Positions 33,363 to 40,912 are shown, counted from the stretch's first letter. The stretch: 40,912 nucleotides of DNA from Gemmatimonadota bacterium (GCA_003562075.1 PWWP01000065.1:1-40912), one strand, 5' to 3'. Program-made: numbers and translations. Notes: generated by a model not told the origin, from the sequence alone.

Positions 33363-35579
33363 GTGCTGGCTTCTTCGTATCTGAGAACCGGGCGGAGCCC
33401 CTTGGGCTTCCTGACCCTTCTGATCCTGCCGATCCTCCTGGTGCCAGGAGTCTTCCTGGTGACGCCAGGAAATCTTCCGGCCCAGCACCCTCCTGAGCTC
33501 CAGGGCCGGGTGTTGGACAGCGCCACGGGCCAGGGACTCGCTGGGGTCCAGGCAACGGTCGTCGGAACAGGGTCAGGCGCCGTCTCCGATGGGGATGGCC
33601 GAGTCCGGATCCGCTCACTTTCCCAGGGGCCGGTCGTCCTTCGGCTGGAGCGGATGGGCTATGCCACCGTCCAGCTGGCGCTACTCCTCCGGAATGGCCA
33701 GGTGACCCGGTTCCGCCAGGAGTTGGAGCCTGCCCCAGTCCATCATCCCGGGATCCAGGTGACGGCGCCTCGGGAAGCATGGACGGCTGGGGCCTCCTTC
33801 GTTCTTGAGCGGCCAGGCATCGAGGCCTCGGGCGCCAGGACCCTGGGAGAGATCTTGGAAGGACGGCCTGGGCTCATGGTGGTCCAGCGGGGTCCTGGCG
33901 GAGCTCAGGAGCTCCAGATGCGGGGAGGGGTGTCGGACCAGATCCTGGTTCTCCTGGACGGGGTTCCCCTCAACGATCCCCTCTCCGGAACGGCCGATCT
34001 CTCCCGTGTGGCAGCGGGTGAGATCGAGCGGGTTCAAGTCCTTCCGGGAGCGCGAAGCGCCCACTACGGCCCTGGCGCGTTGGCTGGGGTCGTCCTCGTG
34101 GAGACCCGGCCGGCCCAGTCGACTGCCGAGTTGACGGCTCAGGCCGGGTCTCTGGGAGAAAAGGGTGGAGAAGCCCGCCTCGTCCGGACCCACAGCTCCG
34201 GGTGGAGTGTGGGCGCAATGGGAGGCATCCGGGAGATGGAGGGGCGCTTCCCCTTTGCCCAGGATCCGTCGCTCGGTGGCGGACGGGAATTACGACGGAA
34301 TGCCGACCTGCGTCACCGTCACCTCCACCTTCTGAGTCGAGGCCCTCTAGGCGAGGGCGAGTGGACTGTCCGCCTTCGCGGGGAGTTGCAGGAGAGGGGG
34401 ATCCCGGGCAAGAGCTTCGCCCCCTCCGACTCGGCACGACAGAGCCAGGGATCGCTCACCGCCACCACTCGGTGGACCCGGTCGAGCCCGGATGATGGAC
34501 GGAGGCTGGACCTCCGCGCTCAACATGTGGAAACCCGCCTCCATCTGGCTGATCCTGCACCGCCGGCAGGCCCCCCCTTCGATGACCGGACCCATTACCG
34601 AGAAACGGGAGCGGCCTTCCGCCTGGACGAGGACACCTTCCTGGGCACCGGGGTGGAGGTGGCCGCGGACCTGGAGCTGACCCGAAGGGAGATCTTCGGC
34701 GATGGCCTCCGGGAGGAGGGAGTGCCTACCGCCATGGATGGTGGGATCGGACTCCGAGCCGGCCGTACCCTCTCCGACGTTCCTTTGCACCCTCGTCTCA
34801 CGGGAGCTCTGCGCCTCCACCGGGATGATCTACAGGATCAGTGGTTCCCGGCCCACGACCTGACCCTCCAGTTGGGCGGGAGGGTGATGAACGGTCACCT
34901 GACCCATCGAACGTCCTTCTCCCCTCCCTCCGTCTCCGACCTCTTCTTCCGTGAAGGAGTGGGGATCGAACCCAATCCCTTTCTTCGAGCCGAACGAGTG
35001 CCCAGCGAGTGGGAGGTTGGGCTGTCGGGAGAGTTCTCCCTGGGCGGCGCTGAACTCCTGCTTTCTGGTCAATACTTCCAGGGAGACATGGAAGACATGA
35101 TTCTCTGGGCTCCCGATTTTCGATTCGTCTGGAGCCCACGGAACACGGATGTGGAGCGGGACGGCATCGAGCTTCAAGGGGAGCTGGACCTTGCGTCCAA
35201 GGGGCTGGTCCTGTCGGGCCACATCAGTTCGGTCCGGGCCACTTACGGACAGGGGGCCGGCGAACCGGGAACCCAGGTCATCTATCGGCCCCGGCGTTCG
35301 GGTGGGCTTTCAGTCAACTGGCGTCGGGGAGGGTGGCAGGTGGGGTTGAACGGCCAGTACATGGGCCATCGCTATCCCGTGCCGGCCGCCGCCAACGCCC
35401 TGGAGGGGTTCTGGACCGTGGATCTCACTGTGGGCGGGCCCATGGCGCTGGGGGACTGGGTGGCTGAACCCCGGCTGCGGGTCCATCGCCTCAATGGTGA
35501 GACCGCCCCCTTCATCCACGCCGTGCCCGAACCCGGCCGAACCGTCTCATTCCAACTGACCCTGAGACACGGGGGCTGA
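33363..35579 (+). CDS. btuB: BtuB-like TonB-dependent outer-membrane receptor
   Basis: A 738-residue TonB-dependent receptor under a cobalamin riboswitch, so vitamin B12 or a cobinamide is the likely ligand. Signal peptide about 1-40 (LGFLTLLILPILLVPGVFLV, cleavage after NLPAQ). A carboxypeptidase-regulatory-like domain (about 45-115, LQGRVLDSATGQGLAGVQATVVG) precedes the plug (about 135-250; GARTLGEILEGRPGLMV, ILVLLDGVPLNDP, IERVQVLPGARSAHYGPGALAGVV). The rest is beta-barrel ending in an aromatic/hydrophobic strand (VSFQLTLRHG). The regulatory-like extension is more typical of Bacteroidota/Gemmatimonadota receptors than of E. coli BtuB. I do not see an obvious TonB box. The GTG start is close behind GAGGGCGAGAG. 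A beta-propeller lipoprotein gene follows after 78 bp. ABC components BtuCDF are not in the window. Confidence 0.9.
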   Translation: MLASSYLRTGRSPLGFLTLLILPILLVPGVFLVTPGNLPAQHPPELQGRVLDSATGQGLAGVQATVVGTGSGAVSDGDGRVRIRSLSQGPVVLRLERMGYATVQLALLLRNGQVTRFRQELEPAPVHHPGIQVTAPREAWTAGASFVLERPGIEASGARTLGEILEGRPGLMVVQRGPGGAQELQMRGGVSDQILVLLDGVPLNDPLSGTADLSRVAAGEIERVQVLPGARSAHYGPGALAGVVLVETRPAQSTAELTAQAGSLGEKGGEARLVRTHSSGWSVGAMGGIREMEGRFPFAQDPSLGGGRELRRNADLRHRHLHLLSRGPLGEGEWTVRLRGELQERGIPGKSFAPSDSARQSQGSLTATTRWTRSSPDDGRRLDLRAQHVETRLHLADPAPPAGPPFDDRTHYRETGAAFRLDEDTFLGTGVEVAADLELTRREIFGDGLREEGVPTAMDGGIGLRAGRTLSDVPLHPRLTGALRLHRDDLQDQWFPAHDLTLQLGGRVMNGHLTHRTSFSPPSVSDLFFREGVGIEPNPFLRAERVPSEWEVGLSGEFSLGGAELLLSGQYFQGDMEDMILWAPDFRFVWSPRNTDVERDGIELQGELDLASKGLVLSGHISSVRATYGQGAGEPGTQVIYRPRRSGGLSVNWRRGGWQVGLNGQYMGHRYPVPAAANALEGFWTVDLTVGGPMALGDWVAEPRLRVHRLNGETAPFIHAVPEPGRTVSFQLTLRHGG

Positions 35580-35657
35580 GGGCGGGGTCCGATTGTGGAG
35601 GCTCAGTCCCATGTCCCTGCTGGATTTCCTATGAAAAACCCGAACCAGGAGTACTTC

Positions 35658-36773
35658 GTGCCATCAAATACTTTGTATTCAAGCTGCCTTTTCCGGAGTC
35701 ACCGGAGCTCCGGCGCCGGGGTCACCGTTGGCCTCCTTCTCCTGGCTGTCCTCTCGCTCCTCCTTTCCGGGTGTGACGGAGATGGGGGAACGACGACCCC
35801 TGAGCCCACACCGGATCTGGGGGAAGTGGGGGTGGTGGTGAACAGCGTGGAGCAGACGGTGACCCTCTTCCGTGTCGATGATCCTGACGAGTCCCCCCGG
35901 ACGGTGGACCTGCAGACCGGGGGCGATGCCACCCCGGTGGGCGCCGCTGTTCGAGGAGACCGGGCCTTGATCCCCCTGGGCCTCTACCCAGCCGCCGTCC
36001 TGGTGGATCTGAAGGCGGGTCAGGTCATCCGGACCATCGGGCTCCCCCAGGGCTCGGGAGCCACGGGCGCCATCTTCCTCACCGACTCCACGGCCCTGGT
36101 GGCCAACCCCGATCGCAACTCGGTGAGTCACCTGGACCTGGAGGCGGGAAGTGCCGGAATGGAGATCGAGGTGGGCCGATACCCCCAGGGTTTCGTGGAG
36201 ACGGACGCGGGGATCGTGGTGATCAATGCTGAATTGGAGAACTTCCAGCCTGCAGGGCCCGGAACGCTTACCGTACTGGATCCCGAGGCCATGGCTGTCA
36301 CCGGTGAGGTCACCCTCACGGGCCAGAACTCCAATTCAGGGGTCGTCACATCAGATGGCCGCCTCTTCATCCTCCACGGTGGGAGCTGGGGGGCCGACGA
36401 TGGCTCCCTCTCGGAGGTGGACATCTCTCTTTCTCAGGAGGTGGCTCACCATGAGGGATTCGGAGATCTTCCGTCCGGTCTCACCTATCTGGACGGGTCC
36501 CTCTGGGCATCCTCCTGGAGCTTTGGAATCATCCAGTGGGATACGGAATCGGAAACCTTTGTCCGGGGTCCCGACGATCCCATCCATCCGGCGGGGATTC
36601 CCTCCAGTGCCGGGCTGGGTGTGGACGAAGAGGGTCGCCTGTATGCCTTGACCCCCGAATGTCAGGCTCCAGGACGGGTTCTGCGTCTTGGAGGGGATCT
36701 GTCCGTCCGGGCCGAGGTGAATGTGGGGATCTGCCCGGCATGGGTGGGATTCGGCTGGGTGGACATCGAGTAG
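35658..36773 (+). CDS. Surface-type beta-propeller lipoprotein, BtuG/YncE-like
   Basis: A 371-residue lipoprotein. The GTG at 35658 is chosen because AGGAG lies 6 nt upstream (CCAGGAGTACTTC); the frame is open to 35595, and an ATG at 35631 lacks such a site. The signal has a long basic leader, a hydrophobic core and lipobox LLLSGC with C39, then an acidic DGDGG spacer. The mature part is a repetitive beta-propeller: recurring units such as QTVTLFRVDDPD, YPAAVLVDLKAGQVIRTI, NRNSVSHLDLEAG and GTLTVLDPEAMAVTGEV, with about six or seven blades. This matches YncE/DUF5074-type propellers, including Bacteroides BtuG, which caps BtuB and binds B12 at the surface. Location right after a riboswitch-controlled BtuB-like gene supports that reading. 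Specificity is inferred, not seen. Confidence 0.8.
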   Translation: MPSNTLYSSCLFRSHRSSGAGVTVGLLLLAVLSLLLSGCDGDGGTTTPEPTPDLGEVGVVVNSVEQTVTLFRVDDPDESPRTVDLQTGGDATPVGAAVRGDRALIPLGLYPAAVLVDLKAGQVIRTIGLPQGSGATGAIFLTDSTALVANPDRNSVSHLDLEAGSAGMEIEVGRYPQGFVETDAGIVVINAELENFQPAGPGTLTVLDPEAMAVTGEVTLTGQNSNSGVVTSDGRLFILHGGSWGADDGSLSEVDISLSQEVAHHEGFGDLPSGLTYLDGSLWASSWSFGIIQWDTESETFVRGPDDPIHPAGIPSSAGLGVDEEGRLYALTPECQAPGRVLRLGGDLSVRAEVNVGICPAWVGFGWVDIE

Positions 36774-36777
36774 AAAA

Positions 36778-36840
36778 GCCCGTTGAGGAAGTACAGGGAC
36801 CACCACCCCGGTCGGTGGTGCCTGTACTCCCTCGACGGGC
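36778..36840. repeat. Compact hairpin member of the palindromic repeat family
   Basis: Starting 4 bp after the stop of the lipoprotein gene, arms at 36778-36804 and 36814-36840 are complementary over 24 of 27 positions, with a 9-nt loop. The left arm (GCCCGTTGAGGAAGTACAGG, then GACCACC) matches the terminus of the copy near 6967-6986 when reversed (GTTGAACAAATACAGGGACC). So this looks like two termini of the family placed back to back with the core deleted. It may also act as the transcript end of the B12 module. The remaining gap 36841-37069 shows no gene; about 230 bp may hold the promoter for the next operon. Confidence 0.65.
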
Positions 36841-37069
36841 CTGTAGGGTGACTGGGGGAGGGCAGGTCCTCTCTCCCTAGGGAAACCAGAAGGCTGCGCC
36901 CCTTCCAGTTTGACGGTCAGCCTATCGCCGTGGCCCATATCGTCATGGTGCACGCCAGGGGCGCCCTGTTGTGAACGGCCGTTCGAAACCGTAGCTTTCG
37001 GCCCTTGCAGGAGGACCATGGAGGAGATGACGGGTGTGGGCAGAGGGCCCACCAGAGCCGGGAGCGGGC

Positions 37070-38242
37070 ATGCATTACATGGATTACGCGGCCACCTCAG
37101 CCGTCCGACCCAGACCAGTCATCGATGCTGTCACCCACTTCCTGGAAGAGGTGGGGGCATCGCCGGGACGAGGCGGGTATGGCCTCTCGGTTGAATCGGC
37201 CCGGATCGCCTTCCGATGTAGACGGGCGCTGGCCCGGATCATGGGGCTCCCGGGAGATCCGGGGCGCATTGCCTTCATGCTCAACGCCACCCACGCCCTG
37301 AACACGGCCCTGCACGGGACGCTCCAGCCTGGGGACCGGGTGGTCATCACCCCCTTCGACCACAATGCCGTACTCCGGCCGGTCCACGCCCTTTCCATCA
37401 ACTGCCCGGTGGAGGTTCGGATGGCTCCGGGCGATGCCCAGGGAAATCTGGACATGGAGGCCCTGGCCCAGCTCCTGGATGGCGCGCGACTCCTGGTGAT
37501 CAACGCCGTCTCCAATGTACTGGGGACCAGACTCCCTTTGGCGCAGATGGCGGCCCTGGCTCGGGAATCCGGCACTCTCGTCCTGGTGGACGCAGCCCAG
37601 TCGGCGGGACATCAGGAGGGGTCGCTGGCAGAGGATGGAGCTGACATGGTGGCTTTCACGGGGCACAAGGGACTCCTGGGCCCCCAGGGGACAGGTGGCT
37701 TGTGGGTCCGTCCCGGATTGGACATGAATCCCTTGCTGTGCGGGGGGACGGGAGGAGATTCGGCGCGCCGCGAGATGCCCCCGGCCTTTCCGGACCGGCT
37801 GGAGGCGGGGACACCCAATGCCCCTGGGATCGCCGGTCTGCTGGCTGGATGCCAGTTTCTCCTGGATGAGGGAATCTCCACGATCCATGCCCGGGAGATG
37901 ACCTTGAAGGCCCGGCTCCGGGACGGCCTGGAACAGGTTCCGGGGATTCGGGTCCTCTCGCCCCCTGCACCGGATGGGGGTGCCTTGGTAACTCTGGTCA
38001 GCGAAAGCGTGGATCCGGCAGATCTGGCCCGTCGTCTGGACTCGGAGTGGGGAGTGCTGGGTCGGTCCGGTCTCCACTGCGCACCGGAAGCCCACCGACT
38101 CCTGGGTTCGGCGGAATCTGGAGCTCTTCGCCTCTCCCTGGGTTGGGCATCCACCACTGAGGATGTGGATCGAGCCATTCGGGGGGTGGACGCTATCGCT
38201 GGGCGTCGGGCTCTGAATGTTTCCCCGCCTGCGGCACCCTGA
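37070..38242 (+). CDS. Cysteine desulfurase-like aminotransferase class V protein (TIGR01977/EF2568-like)
   Basis: A 390-residue fold-type I PLP enzyme. It opens HYMDYAATSAVRPRPVIDAV and continues GASPGRGGYGLSVESAR and FMLNATHALNTAL, FDHNAVLRPVHAL, VDAAQSAGH and FTGHKGLLGPQGTGGLWV, where K is the PLP lysine. The late RSGLHCAPEAHRLLG carries the cysteine in the SufS-like RSGxHCAP context. These blocks match the TIGR01977 subgroup (Enterococcus EF2568 type), whose sulfur acceptor is often unknown and which in some genomes sits with selenium genes. The start is the ATG at 37070 behind GGGAGCGGGC; the frame is open to 37034. It is distinct from the class I desulfurase at 5572-6774. It lies 60 bp before thpR. 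No selenium gene is adjacent. Confidence 0.88.
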   Translation: MHYMDYAATSAVRPRPVIDAVTHFLEEVGASPGRGGYGLSVESARIAFRCRRALARIMGLPGDPGRIAFMLNATHALNTALHGTLQPGDRVVITPFDHNAVLRPVHALSINCPVEVRMAPGDAQGNLDMEALAQLLDGARLLVINAVSNVLGTRLPLAQMAALARESGTLVLVDAAQSAGHQEGSLAEDGADMVAFTGHKGLLGPQGTGGLWVRPGLDMNPLLCGGTGGDSARREMPPAFPDRLEAGTPNAPGIAGLLAGCQFLLDEGISTIHAREMTLKARLRDGLEQVPGIRVLSPPAPDGGALVTLVSESVDPADLARRLDSEWGVLGRSGLHCAPEAHRLLGSAESGALRLSLGWASTTEDVDRAIRGVDAIAGRRALNVSPPAAP

Positions 38243-38302
38243 TCTCATTCCGGGTCGGACGACGATCCGACTCGGACTTCCTGGGGACCTTCACGAATCC
38301 AT

Positions 38303-38878
38303 ATGCGACTCTTTATTGCCCTGAATCTTCCGAAGGCTGAGCGGCGCCGGATCCATGAAGCAGCCGCACCTCTCCGAGAGGCCGGCTTCCCTGTTCGCTG
38401 GCTAGACCCCGAGAACTATCACGTCACCTTGAAGTTCCTGGGAAACACCCGAAATGAGGTGGTCCCGGTCGTCGAGAAGGTCATCCGTAAGGTTGCGGTC
38501 CAGACCCGGACCTTTCCCCTGACGCTGAATGGGTTTGGCGCGTTCCCCACCATCCGCAGACCTCGTGTCATCTGGCTGGGTGCCGATCCCATTCCAGCCC
38601 TCCGCTGCCTCAAGCAGGATCTGGAATGGGCCCTTACCCGGCACGGCTTTGAGCAGGAGACCCGTGCGTTCCACCCGCACGTCACGCTGGGGCGAGCTGA
38701 CGAGGGACAGGGGGCCGGGGCCTTCCGGGGCCTGGATGAGCTGGCTGCAGGATTGGATTACGAAGGGCAGGTCACGGTGGAAACGGTGGACCTGATGCGG
38801 AGCCATCTCTCCAAGAAGGGTGCACGTTATTCCATCCTTCACTCGGGCGATTTGAAGGACGTCGCCGACGGAGGGTGA
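38303..38878 (+). CDS. thpR: RNA 2',3'-cyclic phosphodiesterase ThpR
   Basis: A 191-residue member of the 2H phosphoesterase family, once called 2'-5' RNA ligase. It opens 2',3'-cyclic phosphate ends of RNA to 2'-phosphates and can also join or cleave 2'-5' linkages. Both HxTx motifs are present: HVTL at residues 40-43 (NYHVTLKFLGN) and HVTL at 126-129 (FHPHVTLGRA). The N-terminus MRLFIALNLPKAERRRIHE and the block KGARYSILH near the end are typical of the family. Length is normal. The stop is 4 bp before the next gene, whose ribosome binding site (GGAGGG) overlaps the thpR end, so the two are translationally coupled. Confidence 0.94.
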   Translation: MRLFIALNLPKAERRRIHEAAAPLREAGFPVRWLDPENYHVTLKFLGNTRNEVVPVVEKVIRKVAVQTRTFPLTLNGFGAFPTIRRPRVIWLGADPIPALRCLKQDLEWALTRHGFEQETRAFHPHVTLGRADEGQGAGAFRGLDELAAGLDYEGQVTVETVDLMRSHLSKKGARYSILHSGDLKDVADGG

Positions 38879-38882
38879 TCCG

Positions 38883-39530
38883 GTGAACGGGTGCTTCGGA
38901 GGATGCCTGGGGCGGGTGGCGGCCCTGGTCTTCCTGGCCGTCCTGGTGGTGGCCGCCTGGCGGTTCGGGCCGGAGCTTTCCCATCGGGCTGGAGAGTGGA
39001 TGGAGCGGGGGGAGGCGTCAGCTCCTGTGGCCTCACCGGAGATGGCCGATGCCACTCTGGCTCGGCTCTCAGAACTGACGGCGGGCGGTGAAGGCCGAAG
39101 GACATTCACGGCAGCGGAGGTGGAAAGCGTGCTCCGTTACCGGATGGACGGGGCCCTTCCTGCCGGAGTCCAGGATCCTGCGGTGGAGTTCAGAGACGAG
39201 GAGCTGCGGCTGGGGATCCAGGTGGCCCGAGAGCTCTTGCCCTCCATTCCGGAAATGGAACGGATCCGAGATGCCCTTCCGGAGTCGGTTCCCATCCAGA
39301 TCCGGGCAGTCCTCCTCACCCTGGGGGAAGGGGAGGGAGCCCTGGTCATCCGACGCGTGGATGCTGCCGGAATTCCCGTGCCTCGACGATTTCACCGTTC
39401 CATCGCCCAGATCCTGGATCCGGCTCAGGAAGCGAGTCTGCCTCCGGAAGCAGTCTCCTTTTCCCTTCCGCCGGGCATCACTTCGGTCCATCTGGCCGGA
39501 GATGAACTTGTCGTTACCGTTCACCCCTGA
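38883..39530 (+). CDS. Membrane-anchored hypothetical protein
   Basis: A 215-residue protein with an N-terminal membrane segment (about 10-27, LGRVAALVFLAVLVVAAWRF) and a periplasmic remainder; it lacks a clear signal-peptidase site, so it is probably a single-pass anchored protein. The soluble part is an alpha/beta segment without Cys: TFTAAEVESVLRYRMDGALPAGVQDPAVEF, then EELRLGIQVARELLPSIPEME, then a beta-rich tail. The pattern is somewhat like LmeA/DUF2993-type lipid-binding domains, but I cannot assign a family. The GTG start follows GGAGGGTGATCC. It is coupled to thpR and 33 bp upstream of the sigma54 regulator, so the three may share a transcript. Confidence 0.75.
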   Translation: MNGCFGGCLGRVAALVFLAVLVVAAWRFGPELSHRAGEWMERGEASAPVASPEMADATLARLSELTAGGEGRRTFTAAEVESVLRYRMDGALPAGVQDPAVEFRDEELRLGIQVARELLPSIPEMERIRDALPESVPIQIRAVLLTLGEGEGALVIRRVDAAGIPVPRRFHRSIAQILDPAQEASLPPEAVSFSLPPGITSVHLAGDELVVTVHP

Positions 39531-39563
39531 CCTGATCCCGGAGTGCGGCAGGAGCCCAACGTC

Positions 39564-40912
39564 ATGGCCAAGATTCTGATCGTAGATGACGAGGAGCCGA
39601 TTCGGAGCATGCTTCGACAGCTTTTCGAGTACGAGGGCCACCAGGTGGAGGAAGCCGGTTCGGCCGAAGAGGCTCTGAAGGAGCTGGAGGCCGGTCCCGT
39701 GGATGTGGCCTTCGTCGACGTGAAGATGCCTGGGCAGGATGGCATCGAACTTCTGGGCCAGCTCCAGGAGGATCGGCCCGAGTTGCAGGTGATCATGATC
39801 TCGGGGCATGGTACCATCGACACGGCCGTGGAAGCGACCCGACGTGGCGCCTTCGATTTTCTGGAGAAGCCACTGGATACGGATCGACTCCTCCTGACCT
39901 TGAGGAATGCCCTGGAGGTAAAGGGCCTCTCAGCGTCCGTGGCCCACCTCCGCTCCCAGGTGGAGTCCCGGCACGCAATCGTTGGCTCGTCCTTCCAGAT
40001 CCGCCAGGTCCTGGACCGGATCGAACGAGTGGCACCCACCGATTCCCGGGTTCTCATCACCGGAGAGAATGGGACGGGGAAGGAGCTGGCAGCTCGGGCA
40101 CTCCATCGGCTATCACCGCGACGGGCCGGCCCCTTCATCGAGGTAAATTGTGCCGCCATTCCCTCCGAACTCATCGAGAGTGAGCTCTTTGGCCACATGA
40201 AGGGATCCTTCACCGGAGCAGTCCAGGATCGACCGGGGAAGTTCGAGCAGGCCGATGGTGGAACCCTTTTCCTGGATGAAATCGGCGATATGTCGTTGGC
40301 CGCTCAGTCCAAGGTGCTCCGAGCCCTGGAGGAAGGAAAGGTGACGCGAGTGGGGGGGCAGAAGTCTCGGGAGGTAGAGGTGCGGGTGGTGGCAGCCACC
40401 AACAAGGATCTGCCGAAGGAGATCGAGGAGGGACGTTTCCGGGAGGACCTTTTCTACCGGCTGAACGTGGTTCCCATCCATATTCCACCGCTTCGAGAGC
40501 GGCGGGAGGACATTCCCATGCTGGTGGCGCACTTCACCACCCAGATGGAGAAGAGGGACGGTCTCCCGGTTCGGGAATTCACCCAGGAGGCTCTGGACCG
40601 GCTCCAGGAGCTGGCGTGGCCCGGGAATGTGCGGGAGCTTCGGAATACGGTGGAGAGGCTCCTCATCCTTTCCACAGGGGATACCGTGACGGCCCAGGAC
40701 GTGGAGGCGTTGGTAGGGCAAGGAAGGGGGCAGTCGGGGTTGGGGGCCGAGCTCCTGGGGGCTGAGACCTTCTCTGATTTCAGGGATCGGGCGGAGCGTG
40801 CCTTTCTTCTTCAGAAGCTCCGGGAGCACGGTTGGAACGTCTCTGAGACGGCCCGGGTCCTGGATATGCCCCGCTCCAACCTGTACAAGAAGATCGACAA
40901 GTATGGGCTGGA
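39564..40912 (+). CDS. NtrC-family sigma54-dependent response regulator, NtrX-like (partial, runs off the end)
   Basis: The frame is open from the ATG at 39564 (upstream GGCAGGAGCCC) to the last base of the window, giving at least 449 residues. Domains in order: a receiver (about 1-120) with D8/D9 and phosphoacceptor D52 (VDVKMPGQDG), SGHGT and EKPLD; an AAA+ domain (about 130-370) with Walker A GENGTGKE, a GSFTGA loop (canonical GAFTGA) for sigma54 contact, Walker B GGTLFLDEIGDM, and FREDLFYRLNVVPI; and a Fis-type helix-turn-helix (WNVSETARVLDMPRSNLYKKIDKYGL). The SNLYKKIDKYGL ending is characteristic of NtrX. Only a few residues can be missing. The NtrY-like kinase at 13180 is a plausible partner, though 22 kb away. 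No enhancer site or -24/-12 promoter was identified. Confidence 0.92.
   Translation, partial: MAKILIVDDEEPIRSMLRQLFEYEGHQVEEAGSAEEALKELEAGPVDVAFVDVKMPGQDGIELLGQLQEDRPELQVIMISGHGTIDTAVEATRRGAFDFLEKPLDTDRLLLTLRNALEVKGLSASVAHLRSQVESRHAIVGSSFQIRQVLDRIERVAPTDSRVLITGENGTGKELAARALHRLSPRRAGPFIEVNCAAIPSELIESELFGHMKGSFTGAVQDRPGKFEQADGGTLFLDEIGDMSLAAQSKVLRALEEGKVTRVGGQKSREVEVRVVAATNKDLPKEIEEGRFREDLFYRLNVVPIHIPPLRERREDIPMLVAHFTTQMEKRDGLPVREFTQEALDRLQELAWPGNVRELRNTVERLLILSTGDTVTAQDVEALVGQGRGQSGLGAELLGAETFSDFRDRAERAFLLQKLREHGWNVSETARVLDMPRSNLYKKIDKYGL

Noticed and set aside
38250-38285. Hairpin GTCGGA / TCCGAC before thpR as a terminator
   Set aside because: The stem is only 6 bp with no U-tract and lies 25 bp from the next start; too weak to call.
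1-40912. CRISPR array, tRNA or rRNA genes, integrase or transposase genes
   Set aside because: No regularly spaced direct repeats, no tRNA-like or rRNA-like segments and no transposase or integrase motifs were seen on either strand.

Overview
The window is a GC-rich, gene-dense bacterial chromosome segment. It reads as chromosomal rather than phage or plasmid. The cell is diderm: there is a TolC-type outer-membrane channel with two RND pumps, a TonB-dependent receptor, and lipoproteins with clear lipoboxes. GTG/TTG starts, a bacillithiol deacetylase (BshB1), MacB-type permeases without an adjacent ATPase and an NtrY/NtrX-like sigma54 signalling pair all fit a Gemmatimonadota-like organism. 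That assignment is inference from gene content; no rRNA or tRNA gene was seen to confirm it.

Layout. 1-4233 (+): pgsA, cinA, grpE, dnaJ and a small orphan gene (phospholipid synthesis, nucleotide repair/salvage, chaperones). 4234-4419: structured intergenic segment between convergent genes. 4420-6774 (-): mnmA and a class I cysteine desulfurase 6 bp apart, a sulfur-relay pair for tRNA 2-thiouridine. 7009-7347 (+): a free-standing HIRAN-domain protein. 7354-8079 (-): bshB1. 8194-12001 (-): periplasmic adaptor plus two MacB/FtsX permeases. 12353-13054 (-): exported protein of unknown function. 13180-19563 (+): a very large NtrY-like histidine kinase, an RsbRD-N-like cytoplasmic protein and a PLP-dependent aromatic amino acid decarboxylase homologue. 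20016-21752 (+): Tat-type amidase-signature hydrolase. 22156-31326 (+): TolC-like channel, lipoprotein adaptor, and two consecutive RND pumps, closed by an 18-bp-stem terminator. 31578-33116 (+): ComM/YifB AAA+ ATPase. 33162-36773 (+): cobalamin riboswitch, BtuB-like receptor and a surface-type beta-propeller lipoprotein resembling BtuG. 37070-40912 (+): cysteine desulfurase-like aminotransferase (SufS-type Cys motif), thpR, a small membrane protein and the start of an NtrX/NtrC-like regulator that runs off the end.

The two most notable things are not ordinary genes. (1) A family of short intergenic palindromic elements shares a terminal motif of the type CGTTGA-N2-AA-N-TACAGGGACCACC. One full copy (19676-19954) has perfect 32-bp terminal inverted repeats around 215 bp of internally structured non-coding DNA; partial or compact relatives lie near 6890-6988, 19563 and 36778-36840. 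(2) A riboswitch-led module pairs a BtuB-like receptor with a BtuG-like beta-propeller lipoprotein, suggesting that the pedal-bin type of surface B12 capture known from Bacteroides also exists here. Both remain to be tested by genome-wide repeat search and structure/profile comparison.
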